NCBI GenBank assembly: GCA_965224045.1
Contig: CBDCYD010000016.1
Span: forward strand, 682,001-746,000
Direction of reading: 5' to 3'
DNA length: 64,000 bases
Source: Tectiglobus sp965224045
Lineage (GTDB): Bacteria; Pseudomonadota; Alphaproteobacteria; Rhizobiales; Hyphomicrobiaceae
Shown here: positions 1 through 7,928 of the stretch, piece after piece
Numbering within the stretch: position 1 is the stretch's first letter
Layout of the letters: the number at the start of each line of letters is the position of its first letter
The notes under the pieces: generated by a model
The model's input: only the letters and a program-made list of their open reading frames with translations
The model's database searches: none
Told to the model about the DNA's origin: nothing
Made by a program: the position numbers and the translations under genes

Positions 1-1
1 T

Positions 2-214
2 CCCTCCTTGCAGGTTTCGCATCACGCGACACCGTGCCCGAACAATCCACTCGGAATGAAAGGCTGCGGTGAGGCGGGCGCCATCGGCTCTCCTCCGGCG
101 CTGATCAATGCCATTACCGATGCGATCGGCAACAATGACCTTGCCATGCCGGCAAACTCGGAAGCGGTTTGGCGTGCCTGCCGGGCAGCCGGACTCAAGC
201 AGGCAGCGGAATAG
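2..214 (+). CDS. coxL: CO dehydrogenase/xanthine dehydrogenase large (molybdopterin) subunit, C-terminal fragment
   Basis: Only the last 70 codons lie in the window; the reading frame is already open at the left edge. The visible tail carries the NPLGMKGCGEAGAIGSPPA block and ends with an MPA...VW motif. Both are characteristic of the extreme C-terminus of CoxL/CutL-type molybdenum hydroxylases, which bind Mo-molybdopterin-cytosine dinucleotide and oxidise CO or an organic substrate in the cytoplasm. The next gene encodes the FAD subunit (CoxM), giving the L-M order of form II clusters; the small 2Fe-2S subunit gene is presumably off the left edge. The active-site loop is outside the window, so true CO dehydrogenase activity cannot be judged. 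Confidence 0.85.
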   Translation, partial: PSLQVSHHATPCPNNPLGMKGCGEAGAIGSPPALINAITDAIGNNDLAMPANSEAVWRACRAAGLKQAAE

Positions 215-248
215 GTGCGGGCAGCGCGAACAAAAAGGAAAATCCAAC

Positions 249-1049
249 ATGTACGAATTCGATTATGTCCGCGCAGGCTCGGTGGCCGAGGCCGCAAGTG
301 CCCTGGCAGCCAATCCGGAAGCTAAGCTGCTGGCGGGCGGCCACACATACCTGCCAACCCTAAAGCAGCGCCTGGCATCGCCGCCATCGGTGATCGATCT
401 TGGTGGTATCGCTGAGCTCAAGGGTATCCGCAAAGATGGGGACGCGCTGGTCATCGGGGCCATGACGACGCATGCAGAGGTCGCAGCAAGCGCTGATGTC
501 GGAGCCACTATTCCGGCGCTCGCCAAACTTGCCGGCGGTATCGGCGACCCGCAGGTGCGCCACTGTGGTACGATCGGAGGGTCGCTTGCCAACAATGACC
601 CGTCAGCCGACTACCCCGCGGCAGTGCTGGCGCTCAACGCGACCGTCGTCACCAACAAGCGCGAAATAGCCGCTGACGATTTCTTCGCCGGTATGTTTGC
701 GACGGCACTTGGCGATGACGAGATCATCACGGCCGTTCGTTTTGCCGCGCCCGCGTTTGCCGGGTACCAGAAGATCGAGCAGCGGGCCTCGCGCTATCCG
801 CTGGTCGGGGTATTTGTTGCGCGCCTCTCCGGTTCAAACGAAATTCGCGTTGCAGTGACCGGTGCCGGAAGCGATGGCGTGTTCCGCGCCGCCGACGTTG
901 AGGCCGCACTTGGCGTCAACTTCGCGGGCAGTGCCGCGCAGGGCGTGAAAGTGGACCCCGGTTCCCTGATGGGTGATATCCACGGCAGCGCGGAATATCG
1001 TGCCGCCCTGGTCTCGGTGCTGGCAGCGCGCGCCGTGGACGGCGCATGA
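249..1049 (+). CDS. coxM: CoxM-type FAD-binding medium subunit
   Basis: A 266-residue protein of the FAD-binding domain family shared by CoxM, CutM and xanthine dehydrogenase medium subunits. The N-terminal half has the two FAD pyrophosphate-binding motifs, AGGHTYLP (about residues 30-37) and TIGGSLANNDPSADYP (about 108-123), and the C-terminal third matches the CO-dehydrogenase flavoprotein C-terminal domain. It would pass electrons from the 2Fe-2S clusters of the small subunit to quinone or another acceptor. An upstream in-frame extension exists, but the ATG at 249 is preceded by AAAAGGAAAAT at good spacing and starts the conserved MYEFDYVRA sequence, so it is preferred. It lies 34 bp after the large-subunit gene, in the same operon. 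Confidence 0.9.
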   Translation: MYEFDYVRAGSVAEAASALAANPEAKLLAGGHTYLPTLKQRLASPPSVIDLGGIAELKGIRKDGDALVIGAMTTHAEVAASADVGATIPALAKLAGGIGDPQVRHCGTIGGSLANNDPSADYPAAVLALNATVVTNKREIAADDFFAGMFATALGDDEIITAVRFAAPAFAGYQKIEQRASRYPLVGVFVARLSGSNEIRVAVTGAGSDGVFRAADVEAALGVNFAGSAAQGVKVDPGSLMGDIHGSAEYRAALVSVLAARAVDGA

Positions 1050-1157
1050 GAACTGGTTCCTTGGCGCGCAGTCGGGGCAAGGGCGTTCGGGGCGGACCGG
1101 CGATTTGCCCTGCTCTTCGTTTTCGGCAGGGATGCGCGCCGCTCTACCTGATGGGCG

Positions 1158-2147
1158 ATGAAGGACAACGCATTCGTGGCTGAAAGCGTGCCAAACTCTG
1201 ATGTGAGGGCCGTTCCCGATACCGTCGAAACAACGATCACATTGCTGTCAGAAGGCGGCTACATCGCCGACGAGGCGACGGCGACGGCCGTGTTCTTGGC
1301 TCTCCAGCTGAAGCGCCCGCTGCTCCTCGAAGGCGACGCTGGTGTCGGCAAAACCGAGATCGCGAAGGTTCTGGCCGGGACGCTTGGGCGGCCGCTGGTG
1401 CGATTGCAGTGCTATGAAGGGCTTGACGCTGCGACGGCGCTTTATGAATGGAATTATCAGCGTCAGTTGTTGCACATCAGGATCGCGGAGACGGAAGGTC
1501 GAGACGCTTCGGCCGAGGCAATCGAACACGACATCTTTTCTTCGGACTATTTGTTGCGCCGGCCGTTGCTGCAGGCGCTCGAACTCAGTCAGTCCGGCAA
1601 AGCGCCGGTGCTGCTCATCGACGAACTTGACCGGGCGGATGAGCCGTTTGAGGCGTTTCTTCTGGAATTGCTCGGCGATTACCAGGTGACGATCCCGGAA
1701 CTCGGCACGATCAGGGCGACAGACCCGCCCATAACGATCCTGACGTCGAACCGCACTCGCGAGGTGCATGACGCGGTGCGGCGGCGCTGTTTTTATCATT
1801 GGATCGATTATCCGAGCGTGGAGCGCGAGCGCGCCATTCTCGCTCTGAAGGTGCCGCACGCGGGCGAGGAACTGAGCCGCCAGATCGTTGCCTTCGTGAC
1901 CAGCCTGCGAGGCGGCGATCTATATAAGAACCCCGGGATTGCCGAGTCGATTGCGTGGGCGGAGGCGCTGACCGTGCTCGGTGCGCTTGAACTCGATGCC
2001 GGCGCGATTGATGCGACACTCGGGACATTGCTCAAGTATCAGGATGATATCGCGCGCATTCAGGGCTCGGAGGCGGCCCGGATCCTGGCAGAGATCAAGG
2101 CCGAAGCGACAGCGGGAGAAATCGCCGGATCAAGGCGCGAGGCGTAA
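1158..2147 (+). CDS. coxD: MoxR-family AAA+ ATPase, CoxD-like maturation factor
   Basis: A 329-residue AAA+ protein of the MoxR class. Walker A is GDAGVGKTE (about residues 59-67), Walker B with its DE pair is LLIDELDRAD, and sensor 1 is TSNRTRE. In carboxidotrophs CoxD is the membrane-associated ATPase chaperone needed to assemble the sulfurated Cu/Mo active site of CO dehydrogenase, and MoxR proteins act with VWA-domain partners. Here the VWA partner gene lies two genes downstream (2983), supporting this role. The 108-bp gap from coxM contains no clear gene. MoxR proteins are abundant, so the Cox assignment rests on context. Confidence 0.85.
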   Translation: MKDNAFVAESVPNSDVRAVPDTVETTITLLSEGGYIADEATATAVFLALQLKRPLLLEGDAGVGKTEIAKVLAGTLGRPLVRLQCYEGLDAATALYEWNYQRQLLHIRIAETEGRDASAEAIEHDIFSSDYLLRRPLLQALELSQSGKAPVLLIDELDRADEPFEAFLLELLGDYQVTIPELGTIRATDPPITILTSNRTREVHDAVRRRCFYHWIDYPSVERERAILALKVPHAGEELSRQIVAFVTSLRGGDLYKNPGIAESIAWAEALTVLGALELDAGAIDATLGTLLKYQDDIARIQGSEAARILAEIKAEATAGEIAGSRREA

Positions 2148-2323
2148 ATTCGGCCTGACGGCGCCTTTGGTGCGTGCCTGCGATCTTCTGTTGGTCGTAG
2201 ATTTCCCTCGCTGCTCGCAAACCGCCCGACAGGCGGTGAGTACTTCTGGCGGAAAATTGCGGTTCTGGACACACCGAGGGACGCTGCCTACGATCAGGTA
2301 TTCAGCGAGCAGCAGGCAAGGTC

Positions 2324-2986
2324 ATGGCCGGTACACCAATCGATCTGACGTCACAGGATGTTTTCGACATCATGCATACGACGCGCACGATGCGGCGCCT
2401 CAAGCCCGATCCGGTGCCGGATGAACTGATCGTCAAGATGCTGGAGGCCGCCACCCGTGCGCCGAATGGCGGCAACAGCCAGGCCTGGCATTTTGTCGTG
2501 GTCAAAGACGCACGCATCAAGAAGGCCGTGCAGGTCTGGTACAAAAAGGCGTTCGACGAGATCATCGGGCCGCGTTACGCATCAAGCGAACCACCGCCGG
2601 GCGTGACGAAAGAAAGATACATGCGTCAACACAAGGCCGTGGAGTACCTGACGGAACATTATCACGAAGCGCCTGTTTGGATCGTGGCGTGCATTCGTCA
2701 TGGCGAGGCCAAACCCGACCGCATGTCGGGGGCATCGATTTATCCCGCCGTTCAAAACATCCTGCTGGCGGCGCGCGCGCTTGGGCTCGGCGCATCGCTC
2801 ACGACGCGGCATATGTTTTTTGCGGAGGAGGCCGATCAGGCGTTGCAGTTGCCGCCCGGCGTGCTCTCTTATGCGATCATTCCGATCGGCTATCCGATGG
2901 GCAATTTCGGACCGGTCGGACGCGGTAACCTCGCGGAATTTGTTTCGCTCGACCGGGTCGGGAACGCGTGGGACGCGCTCGGGTGA
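2324..2986 (+). CDS. Nitroreductase-family FMN oxidoreductase
   Basis: A 220-residue nitroreductase-fold protein. The N-terminus has the FMN phosphate-binding pattern TTRTMRRLKPDPVPDELI followed by ATRAPNGGNSQAWHF, and the centre has the ARALGLGASLTTR block conserved in this family. Such enzymes reduce nitro compounds, quinones or enones with NAD(P)H; the substrate here is unknown. It sits between coxD and coxE and its stop codon overlaps the coxE GTG start (GTGA), so it is probably translated with the Cox maturation genes. An electron-donor role in cofactor maturation is conceivable but only inferred. Confidence 0.85.
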   Translation: MAGTPIDLTSQDVFDIMHTTRTMRRLKPDPVPDELIVKMLEAATRAPNGGNSQAWHFVVVKDARIKKAVQVWYKKAFDEIIGPRYASSEPPPGVTKERYMRQHKAVEYLTEHYHEAPVWIVACIRHGEAKPDRMSGASIYPAVQNILLAARALGLGASLTTRHMFFAEEADQALQLPPGVLSYAIIPIGYPMGNFGPVGRGNLAEFVSLDRVGNAWDALG

Positions 2987-4257
2987 GCGGATCGGGCGGA
3001 GTGGACGTGCGTGACGGGGCCGGCGTATCGCCACAGCGCATAGATGCGCCACCCGATGCCGTCGCCAGTACACTTGCAGACAACATCTTGCACTTCGGAC
3101 GATTGCTGAGAGCCGCGGGGCTCAAGGTTGGAAGCGCCCAGATCATCGATGCGACCGAGGCCGTGATTGCGGTTGGCGTGCGCGACCGTAGTCAGCTTTA
3201 CTGGGCACTGTTTACGGCCTTCGTGAAGCGGCGGGCAGAACGGGATGTGTTTGATCAGGCCTTTGCCATCTTCTGGCGGGATCCCGGCTATCTCAAGCGC
3301 ATGATGTCGCTGATGATCCCGCAAATCAGTGCGCCGCAAGCGCCGGACATGCAGGTGCAGCTGATGCGGCGTTTGTCGGAAGCGTTGTCGGCAGCGAACC
3401 AGGACCAGCCGAAATCGGCGCCCGAGGATCTCGAAGTGGAAGCATTCGAGACGTTTTCGGCGAACCAGGTCGACCGGCGCAAGGACTTTGCACAGATGAG
3501 CGCGGAGGAGTTGGCGGCGGCCGCGCGCGACGTGCGTTCGATCGACGTTTTGCGCGAGGAAATCACCACCCGCAGACGGGCGCCCGCGCAGCGCGGCGCA
3601 CAGGTCGACCTCAGGCGGATGTTGCGTGATGCGGCGGCGAAGGGACCGGACTATATGCTGTTGCGGCGGCGAGAGCGCGTGCGCCGGCGGCCGCCGCTGG
3701 TTGTGCTCTGTGATATTTCAGGTTCGATGGAACAGTATGCGCGCGTCTTCCTGCATTTCCTGTACGGGCTGGTCGGCGAGCACGACAGGGTGGCCTGTTT
3801 CCTGTTTGCCACCCGACTCTACAATGTCACACGCAAGCTCGCCCACCGGGATCCGGATGCGGCGATCGCGGCAATCGGCCAAGACGTAACCGATTGGTCG
3901 GGCGGGACCCGTATCGGCCACTGCCTGGCAGATTTCAACCGGTACTGGGCTCGCCGGGTCCTCGGACAGAATGCTCAGGTGCTGCTCTTCACCGACGGGC
4001 TCGATCGTGACGCCGGCGAGGGCATGGAGCGCAATGTGCGCCGTCTCAGGGCGTCATGCCGAAGGCTGGTCTGGGTCAACCCACTACTGCGTTATGACAG
4101 GTATCAGCCGGTCGCATCAGGGGCGCGCATTCTCGATGCATATGCCAGCAACACGCTCAGCTGCCACAACGTCGACAGCCTGACTGCATTGGCGCGGGCG
4201 CTGAACAGCGGGCGGCGCGGAGGACTGCAAAGTCAAGCCGTGCGACCGGGCGTTTGA
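2983..4257 (+). CDS. coxE: CoxE-like VWA-domain protein
   Basis: A 424-residue protein of the CoxE family (VWA_CoxE). The C-terminal von Willebrand A domain carries a MIDAS DISGS sequence (about residues 241-245), followed by DWSGGTRIG and FTDGLDRD, which supply the other metal-binding positions. CoxE partners the MoxR ATPase CoxD in inserting copper into the Mo-Cu centre of CO dehydrogenase. The GTG at 2983 overlaps the nitroreductase stop as GTGA and is preferred over an ATG 15 bp upstream. It ends the cox group; the following gene is convergent. The basic linker (RRRAPAQRG, then RRRERVRRRPP just before the VWA domain) is seen in other members. Confidence 0.85.
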   Translation: MSGSGGVDVRDGAGVSPQRIDAPPDAVASTLADNILHFGRLLRAAGLKVGSAQIIDATEAVIAVGVRDRSQLYWALFTAFVKRRAERDVFDQAFAIFWRDPGYLKRMMSLMIPQISAPQAPDMQVQLMRRLSEALSAANQDQPKSAPEDLEVEAFETFSANQVDRRKDFAQMSAEELAAAARDVRSIDVLREEITTRRRAPAQRGAQVDLRRMLRDAAAKGPDYMLLRRRERVRRRPPLVVLCDISGSMEQYARVFLHFLYGLVGEHDRVACFLFATRLYNVTRKLAHRDPDAAIAAIGQDVTDWSGGTRIGHCLADFNRYWARRVLGQNAQVLLFTDGLDRDAGEGMERNVRRLRASCRRLVWVNPLLRYDRYQPVASGARILDAYASNTLSCHNVDSLTALARALNSGRRGGLQSQAVRPGV

Positions 4258-4366
4258 GCGGGCAATATGCTCGGCGATGTGTGCACCGGCGCGTGCTGTC
4301 GGCAAGGTAGCGGGCCGCTCGGCCGGCGGCTATCCGACAGGCATCCGACCGGCCCTTGTCGCTCCG

Positions 4367-5527
4367 TCAAATCCCCGTGCGGTTGGCGCCGTGCTTCTCG
4401 ATTGCCGCCTCGACCGCCGCGCGCGACTGCTCGCCGGCGGTCGCATACTTTTCGGCAGCATCGTTATAGGAGTCGATCCGAGGTTGCAGGGCGCTTTGAA
4501 ATTGTGGGTGAACGAAGCGGCCCATCAGTTCGTAGCTTCGCAGCGTCGCCGGCCAGTCAGCCCAGTTGTGAGCAAGCAGCAAAATCGAACCGCAGCCGCC
4601 TTTCGAACCGTTCCAGATCCTCTCGAAATGCTCCACGCAGTCGTCGGGCGAGCCAATGCAGGCGAGCTGCTTTTCCCGGAGGTAGTTCACAGGGTCGGCG
4701 ATATCGGGCGGAATGATCGGGAAAGTTGCGACCTCTGAGAAATACTTTGCAAAGTTTTTGAGGCCGAATTCCACATCCCTTTCGGCCTGTTCGCGCGTTT
4801 CAGCGACGTGAGCGAATGTCACGATGCGCCAGTCGCGACGGTTGGCCTGGCGGCCGTTTTCGCGATTGAGCTGTTCGCAGCGTTCCCAGTTGGTGCAATG
4901 AGCCTCCATTGCGTCGGGTGAGGTGCCGCCCATGGCCAGCATGCCGATGCCGTGCAGGCCGGCAATATAGGAACCGGTTGGCGAACGTGATGAGGCAACG
5001 GCCATTTCGATGTGCGGCTGCGTGAAGTTCGGCATCTGCAACTTGGCGTCGACGCATTTGAACCAATCGGTCTCGCGGTTGACCGTCTCGCCGCGCAGCA
5101 GCGGAATGATCACTTCGAGTGCCTCGTTCAGGCGGTCTCGCTGGGTGGCCGGATCGATACCGAGCTTGGCTGCATCGTAGACCAGCGAGCCCGGGCCGAC
5201 GCCGAACATCGCGCGCCCGCGGGTCATGTGATCGAGCTGGACCATGCGGTCGGCGACAATGAACGGATGGTGGTAGGGCAGTGAGACAACGCCGGTGCCA
5301 AGTCTGATGTGGCGCGTGCGCTCTGCGGCGGCTGCGATGAATACGGCCGGATCACCGATATTTTCGAACCCGCCAGAGTGGTGCTCGCCGATCCAGGCTT
5401 CATGATAGTTGAGCTTGTCGAGATGGACGACGAGGTCCATGTCGCGTTCCAGCGTCAGCGTCGGATTTTCGTTTGTCATGTGGAATGGCGCCAGAAAAAC
5501 GCCCGTGCGCACGTAGCGATTCGTCAT
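4367..5527 (-). CDS. LLM-class flavin-dependent monooxygenase
   Basis: A 386-residue luciferase-like monooxygenase. It has the TIM-barrel N-terminus with the HLDKLNYHEAWIGEHHSGG block and the GTGVVSLPYHHP strand found in bacterial LuxA-type F420/FMN enzymes, plus RGRAMFGVGPGSL, the flavin-phosphate region. These proteins use FMNH2 and O2 to oxidise organic substrates such as alkanesulfonates, terpenes or amines; the substrate here is unknown. The reading frame extends upstream through a palindrome, but the ATG at 5527 begins the natural N-terminus MTNRYVRTGVFLAPFH. It is convergent with coxE and divergent from the SDR gene at 5924, with tandem palindromes in the divergent gap. Confidence 0.85.
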   Translation of the reverse strand: MTNRYVRTGVFLAPFHMTNENPTLTLERDMDLVVHLDKLNYHEAWIGEHHSGGFENIGDPAVFIAAAAERTRHIRLGTGVVSLPYHHPFIVADRMVQLDHMTRGRAMFGVGPGSLVYDAAKLGIDPATQRDRLNEALEVIIPLLRGETVNRETDWFKCVDAKLQMPNFTQPHIEMAVASSRSPTGSYIAGLHGIGMLAMGGTSPDAMEAHCTNWERCEQLNRENGRQANRRDWRIVTFAHVAETREQAERDVEFGLKNFAKYFSEVATFPIIPPDIADPVNYLREKQLACIGSPDDCVEHFERIWNGSKGGCGSILLLAHNWADWPATLRSYELMGRFVHPQFQSALQPRIDSYNDAAEKYATAGEQSRAAVEAAIEKHGANRTGI

Positions 5528-5592
5528 GTTCGTCTCAGGTCCTTCATGGTGATGGACGCCCCTGGGTGCGGTAGTGGCAGTTTCCGCACAGC

Positions 5593-5666
5593 CTAGTGTA
5601 GCGTACCTGACGTTTGGCCCCGTGTGCGGCTCTTCTCTCAACCAAACGTCAGGTGCGCTACACTAG
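5593..5666. repeat. Long imperfect palindrome A (25-bp arms)
   Basis: Arms 5593-5617 and 5642-5666 are reverse complements except for one mismatch (T versus C at the twelfth pair), with a 24-nt loop. Both outer ends read CTAG. It lies in the divergent gap upstream of two genes, so it is not in a normal terminator position. It could be a REP/MITE-like repeat or a structured RNA. I could not match it to a named family. Confidence 0.85.
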
Positions 5667-5678
5667 AAGCATGGGCTT

Positions 5679-5757
5679 GCTCGTGTTCCTTATGGTTCTG
5701 ACATTTGCTCTCGACATCGCCGCACGGGCTAGCAAATGTCAGAACCGGAACACTAGC
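5679..5757. repeat. Long imperfect palindrome B (16-bp perfect stem plus 11-bp outer stem)
   Basis: The inner arms 5694-5709 (GGTTCTGACATTTGCT) and 5731-5746 are perfect reverse complements. The outer arms 5679-5689 and 5747-5757 pair with one mismatch, separated from the inner stem on the left by a 4-nt bulge (TTAT). The right end carries CTAG like palindrome A, which starts 12 bp to the left. The two stems have different sequences, so they are not copies of each other, but similar size and boundaries suggest one composite element. Confidence 0.85.
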
Positions 5758-5923
5758 GAACACGCTCTCATCAACCAAGTGATGTTTCGAGCCGGTCCGA
5801 TGACGTGCCGCTGTCGTCTGCGACGGTTGCAGGATAGGTTAGGAGGTATCAAGCGGTCGGGCTGCCAGTGCGCCAGAGCGCGTTCTTGTGCTCCGCGGAG
5901 GCGGATGCAGGCAGGAGGAAGTC

Positions 5924-6730
5924 ATGGAGTATTCGGGCAAGAGCATCGTCGTTACCGGCGGCGGAAACGGGATCGGGCGTGCAAGCGTCCTGGCGTTCGC
6001 CAAGGCCGGAGCAAAGATTGTCGTCGTTGACCGAGATGAGGCGAGTGCTGCGGCCAGCGCGGATGCGGCAAGAGCGGCCGGCGGCGATGCAATCGCCGTG
6101 GCGGCAGACGTCACCAAGGCCGATGACGTCAAGGGCTATGTCGCCAAGGCCGTCGAAACCTATGGGACGATCGACTGCTTTTTTAACAATGCCGGGATCG
6201 AAGGCAGCATCACGCCGATCACCGACTACGACGAAGACGAGTTCGACCAGGTTCTCGCCGTTAATGTGCGCGGCGTATTTCTCGGGCTCAAGTATGTCAT
6301 ACCGGTGATGGTCGCAAACGGCGGCGGTGCGATCGTCAATACGGCTTCCGTTGCGGGACTGGTGGGCACGCCGAACATGTCGACGTATTGTGCTTCGAAG
6401 CACGCGGTGCTTGGCATCGTTCGCAGCGTGTCCGGTGAGGTTGCGCGCAGCGGAATTCGCGTCAATGCCGTGTGCCCGGGCCCGGTGCAGACGCGGATGA
6501 TCGAAGACGTAGCCAAAAAAATCAGTCCGGATGATCCGGAAGGCGTCAAGGCGCGCTATGAGGCGTCGATTCCGTCGGGGCGCTATACCCTGCCGGAGGA
6601 AATCGCAGGTGTAGTGCTGTTCCTATGTTCCGATGCAGCGGCCAACGTGACCGGTATGCATTTCACGATCGATGGTGGACGGACGGCCACGGGCGGTGCG
6701 GTGACCAACGTCGCGCGTTCGACGAATTGA
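5924..6730 (+). CDS. SDR-family NAD(P)-dependent oxidoreductase
   Basis: A 268-residue classical short-chain dehydrogenase. The cofactor loop is TGGGNGIG (about residues 12-19), with NNAG near 87-90, the catalytic serine in NTASVAG, and the YCASK Tyr-Lys pair. The acidic residue after beta-2 (VVDRDEA) suggests NAD preference. The substrate is unknown. The start at 5924 is fixed by a strong AGGAGGAA ribosome site six bases upstream; the frame also extends a little further upstream without such a signal. It begins a plus-strand run with a methyltransferase (17 bp gap), a cupin and an amidase, probably one operon. Confidence 0.88.
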   Translation: MEYSGKSIVVTGGGNGIGRASVLAFAKAGAKIVVVDRDEASAAASADAARAAGGDAIAVAADVTKADDVKGYVAKAVETYGTIDCFFNNAGIEGSITPITDYDEDEFDQVLAVNVRGVFLGLKYVIPVMVANGGGAIVNTASVAGLVGTPNMSTYCASKHAVLGIVRSVSGEVARSGIRVNAVCPGPVQTRMIEDVAKKISPDDPEGVKARYEASIPSGRYTLPEEIAGVVLFLCSDAAANVTGMHFTIDGGRTATGGAVTNVARSTN

Positions 6731-6746
6731 ACGCAGGGTTGGCGCC

Positions 6747-7532
6747 ATGGTCGATCACTCTCGCAATCCGTTCGACGGACTGGCCGCCGGCTATCAGAAG
6801 TCACGGCCGGACTACCCCGTTGGTTTGCTTGCCCGGATTTGCGAGCGGGTTGCGCCTGGCGCTTCCGGCAACCTGCTGAGAGCTGCCGATATCGGGTCCG
6901 GCACCGGCATTTCGACGCGTGCGCTGAAGCGGGCCCTTGGTGAGGGTTGGGATGTCACCGGCGTGGAACCCGGCTCTGACATGCGCCGTGAGGCAGAACT
7001 CATCTTGACGCCGGGTGTGCGTTACATCGAAGGCGAGGCAGAAGCTCTGCCGTTCACTGACGCAAGCCTGGCGCTGGTTGGTGTTGGTCAGGCCATCCAC
7101 TTTTTCAACCGGCCGGCGTTTTATGCTGAGGCCGGGCGGGTTCTCGTCGGCAGTGGTTGCCTTGCGGTTTTCCAGAACGAGCGCCAATGGCAGAACAGTG
7201 CATTGCTCGATAGCTACGAAAGCTTCGTTGAAGACCACGACCCGAGCTATCGGCGGGATTATCGTGCAATCGACCTTCTCTCGGAACTGCGTGAGATCGA
7301 CTGGGCTGAAGACGCATGGTTTTGCACCGAGGCATGGGAACTCGCGATGACGCCGGAGAGGTTTGTTGCCATGACGCTCTCGCGACGCACGATGCGCCCG
7401 CTGAAGGACAAGTTCGGTGAGCGTGGCGTCACTGATGCGATGCAAAAGATTGCAAACCGGCACCTGAATGACGACGGGCACGTCGTTATTCCGTACGTCA
7501 CCGAACTCTACATGGCCCGGAAAGTATCATAG
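6747..7532 (+). CDS. Class I SAM-dependent methyltransferase
   Basis: A 261-residue Rossmann-fold methyltransferase. Motif I is ADIGSGTGISTRAL (about residues 46-59), the acidic residue ending beta-2 is in VEPGSDM, and the EGEAEALPFTDASLALV region matches motifs II-III of the UbiE/Methyltransf_11 group. The fold is clear, but the substrate is not predictable. It follows the SDR gene closely and precedes the cupin gene by 18 bp, so it is likely co-transcribed with them. Confidence 0.85.
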   Translation: MVDHSRNPFDGLAAGYQKSRPDYPVGLLARICERVAPGASGNLLRAADIGSGTGISTRALKRALGEGWDVTGVEPGSDMRREAELILTPGVRYIEGEAEALPFTDASLALVGVGQAIHFFNRPAFYAEAGRVLVGSGCLAVFQNERQWQNSALLDSYESFVEDHDPSYRRDYRAIDLLSELREIDWAEDAWFCTEAWELAMTPERFVAMTLSRRTMRPLKDKFGERGVTDAMQKIANRHLNDDGHVVIPYVTELYMARKVS

Positions 7533-7550
7533 TCAAGGAGACCTGCAGAC

Positions 7551-7928
7551 ATGCGTGGCAATATGGTTTTTGAGGGGATCGATCTGGAAATCGGATTCAC
7601 GGCGTACGATGGCGGCGTAGCGGGGATATCGGAAAAGGTCCTGGTCGATGACCGTAATCCTACCGAGAGGACCGGCAAGCGCACGCGACTGTTGAAGCTG
7701 GCCGCAGGCGTGCAGACGCCGGCCGCGCATGCGCATGAGTACTTTGAGGAGATCTTCGTCATCAAAGGCAGCATGATCGAGGGCACACCGGAGACGGGCG
7801 AGGCACGTGTTTCCGCGCCGGCCTACGCCTGTCGCGAGCCAGGCTTCATGCACGGGCCGATCCGCACCGATGAGGAGTGCCTGTTGATCGAATTCTCATG
7901 GTATCCGGACAAGGATGAGCGCGGATGA
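7551..7928 (+). CDS. Small cupin-domain protein
   Basis: A 125-residue single-domain cupin. The first metal-binding motif is represented by AAHAHEYFEEIFVIKG (about residues 61-76), giving two histidines and a glutamate, and the second by EPGFMHGP near residue 100. It could be a small dioxygenase, isomerase or binding protein; nothing more specific is visible. AAGGAG lies upstream of the ATG. The last bases overlap the amidase start (ATGA), implying translational coupling with that gene. Confidence 0.85.
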   Translation: MRGNMVFEGIDLEIGFTAYDGGVAGISEKVLVDDRNPTERTGKRTRLLKLAAGVQTPAAHAHEYFEEIFVIKGSMIEGTPETGEARVSAPAYACREPGFMHGPIRTDEECLLIEFSWYPDKDERG

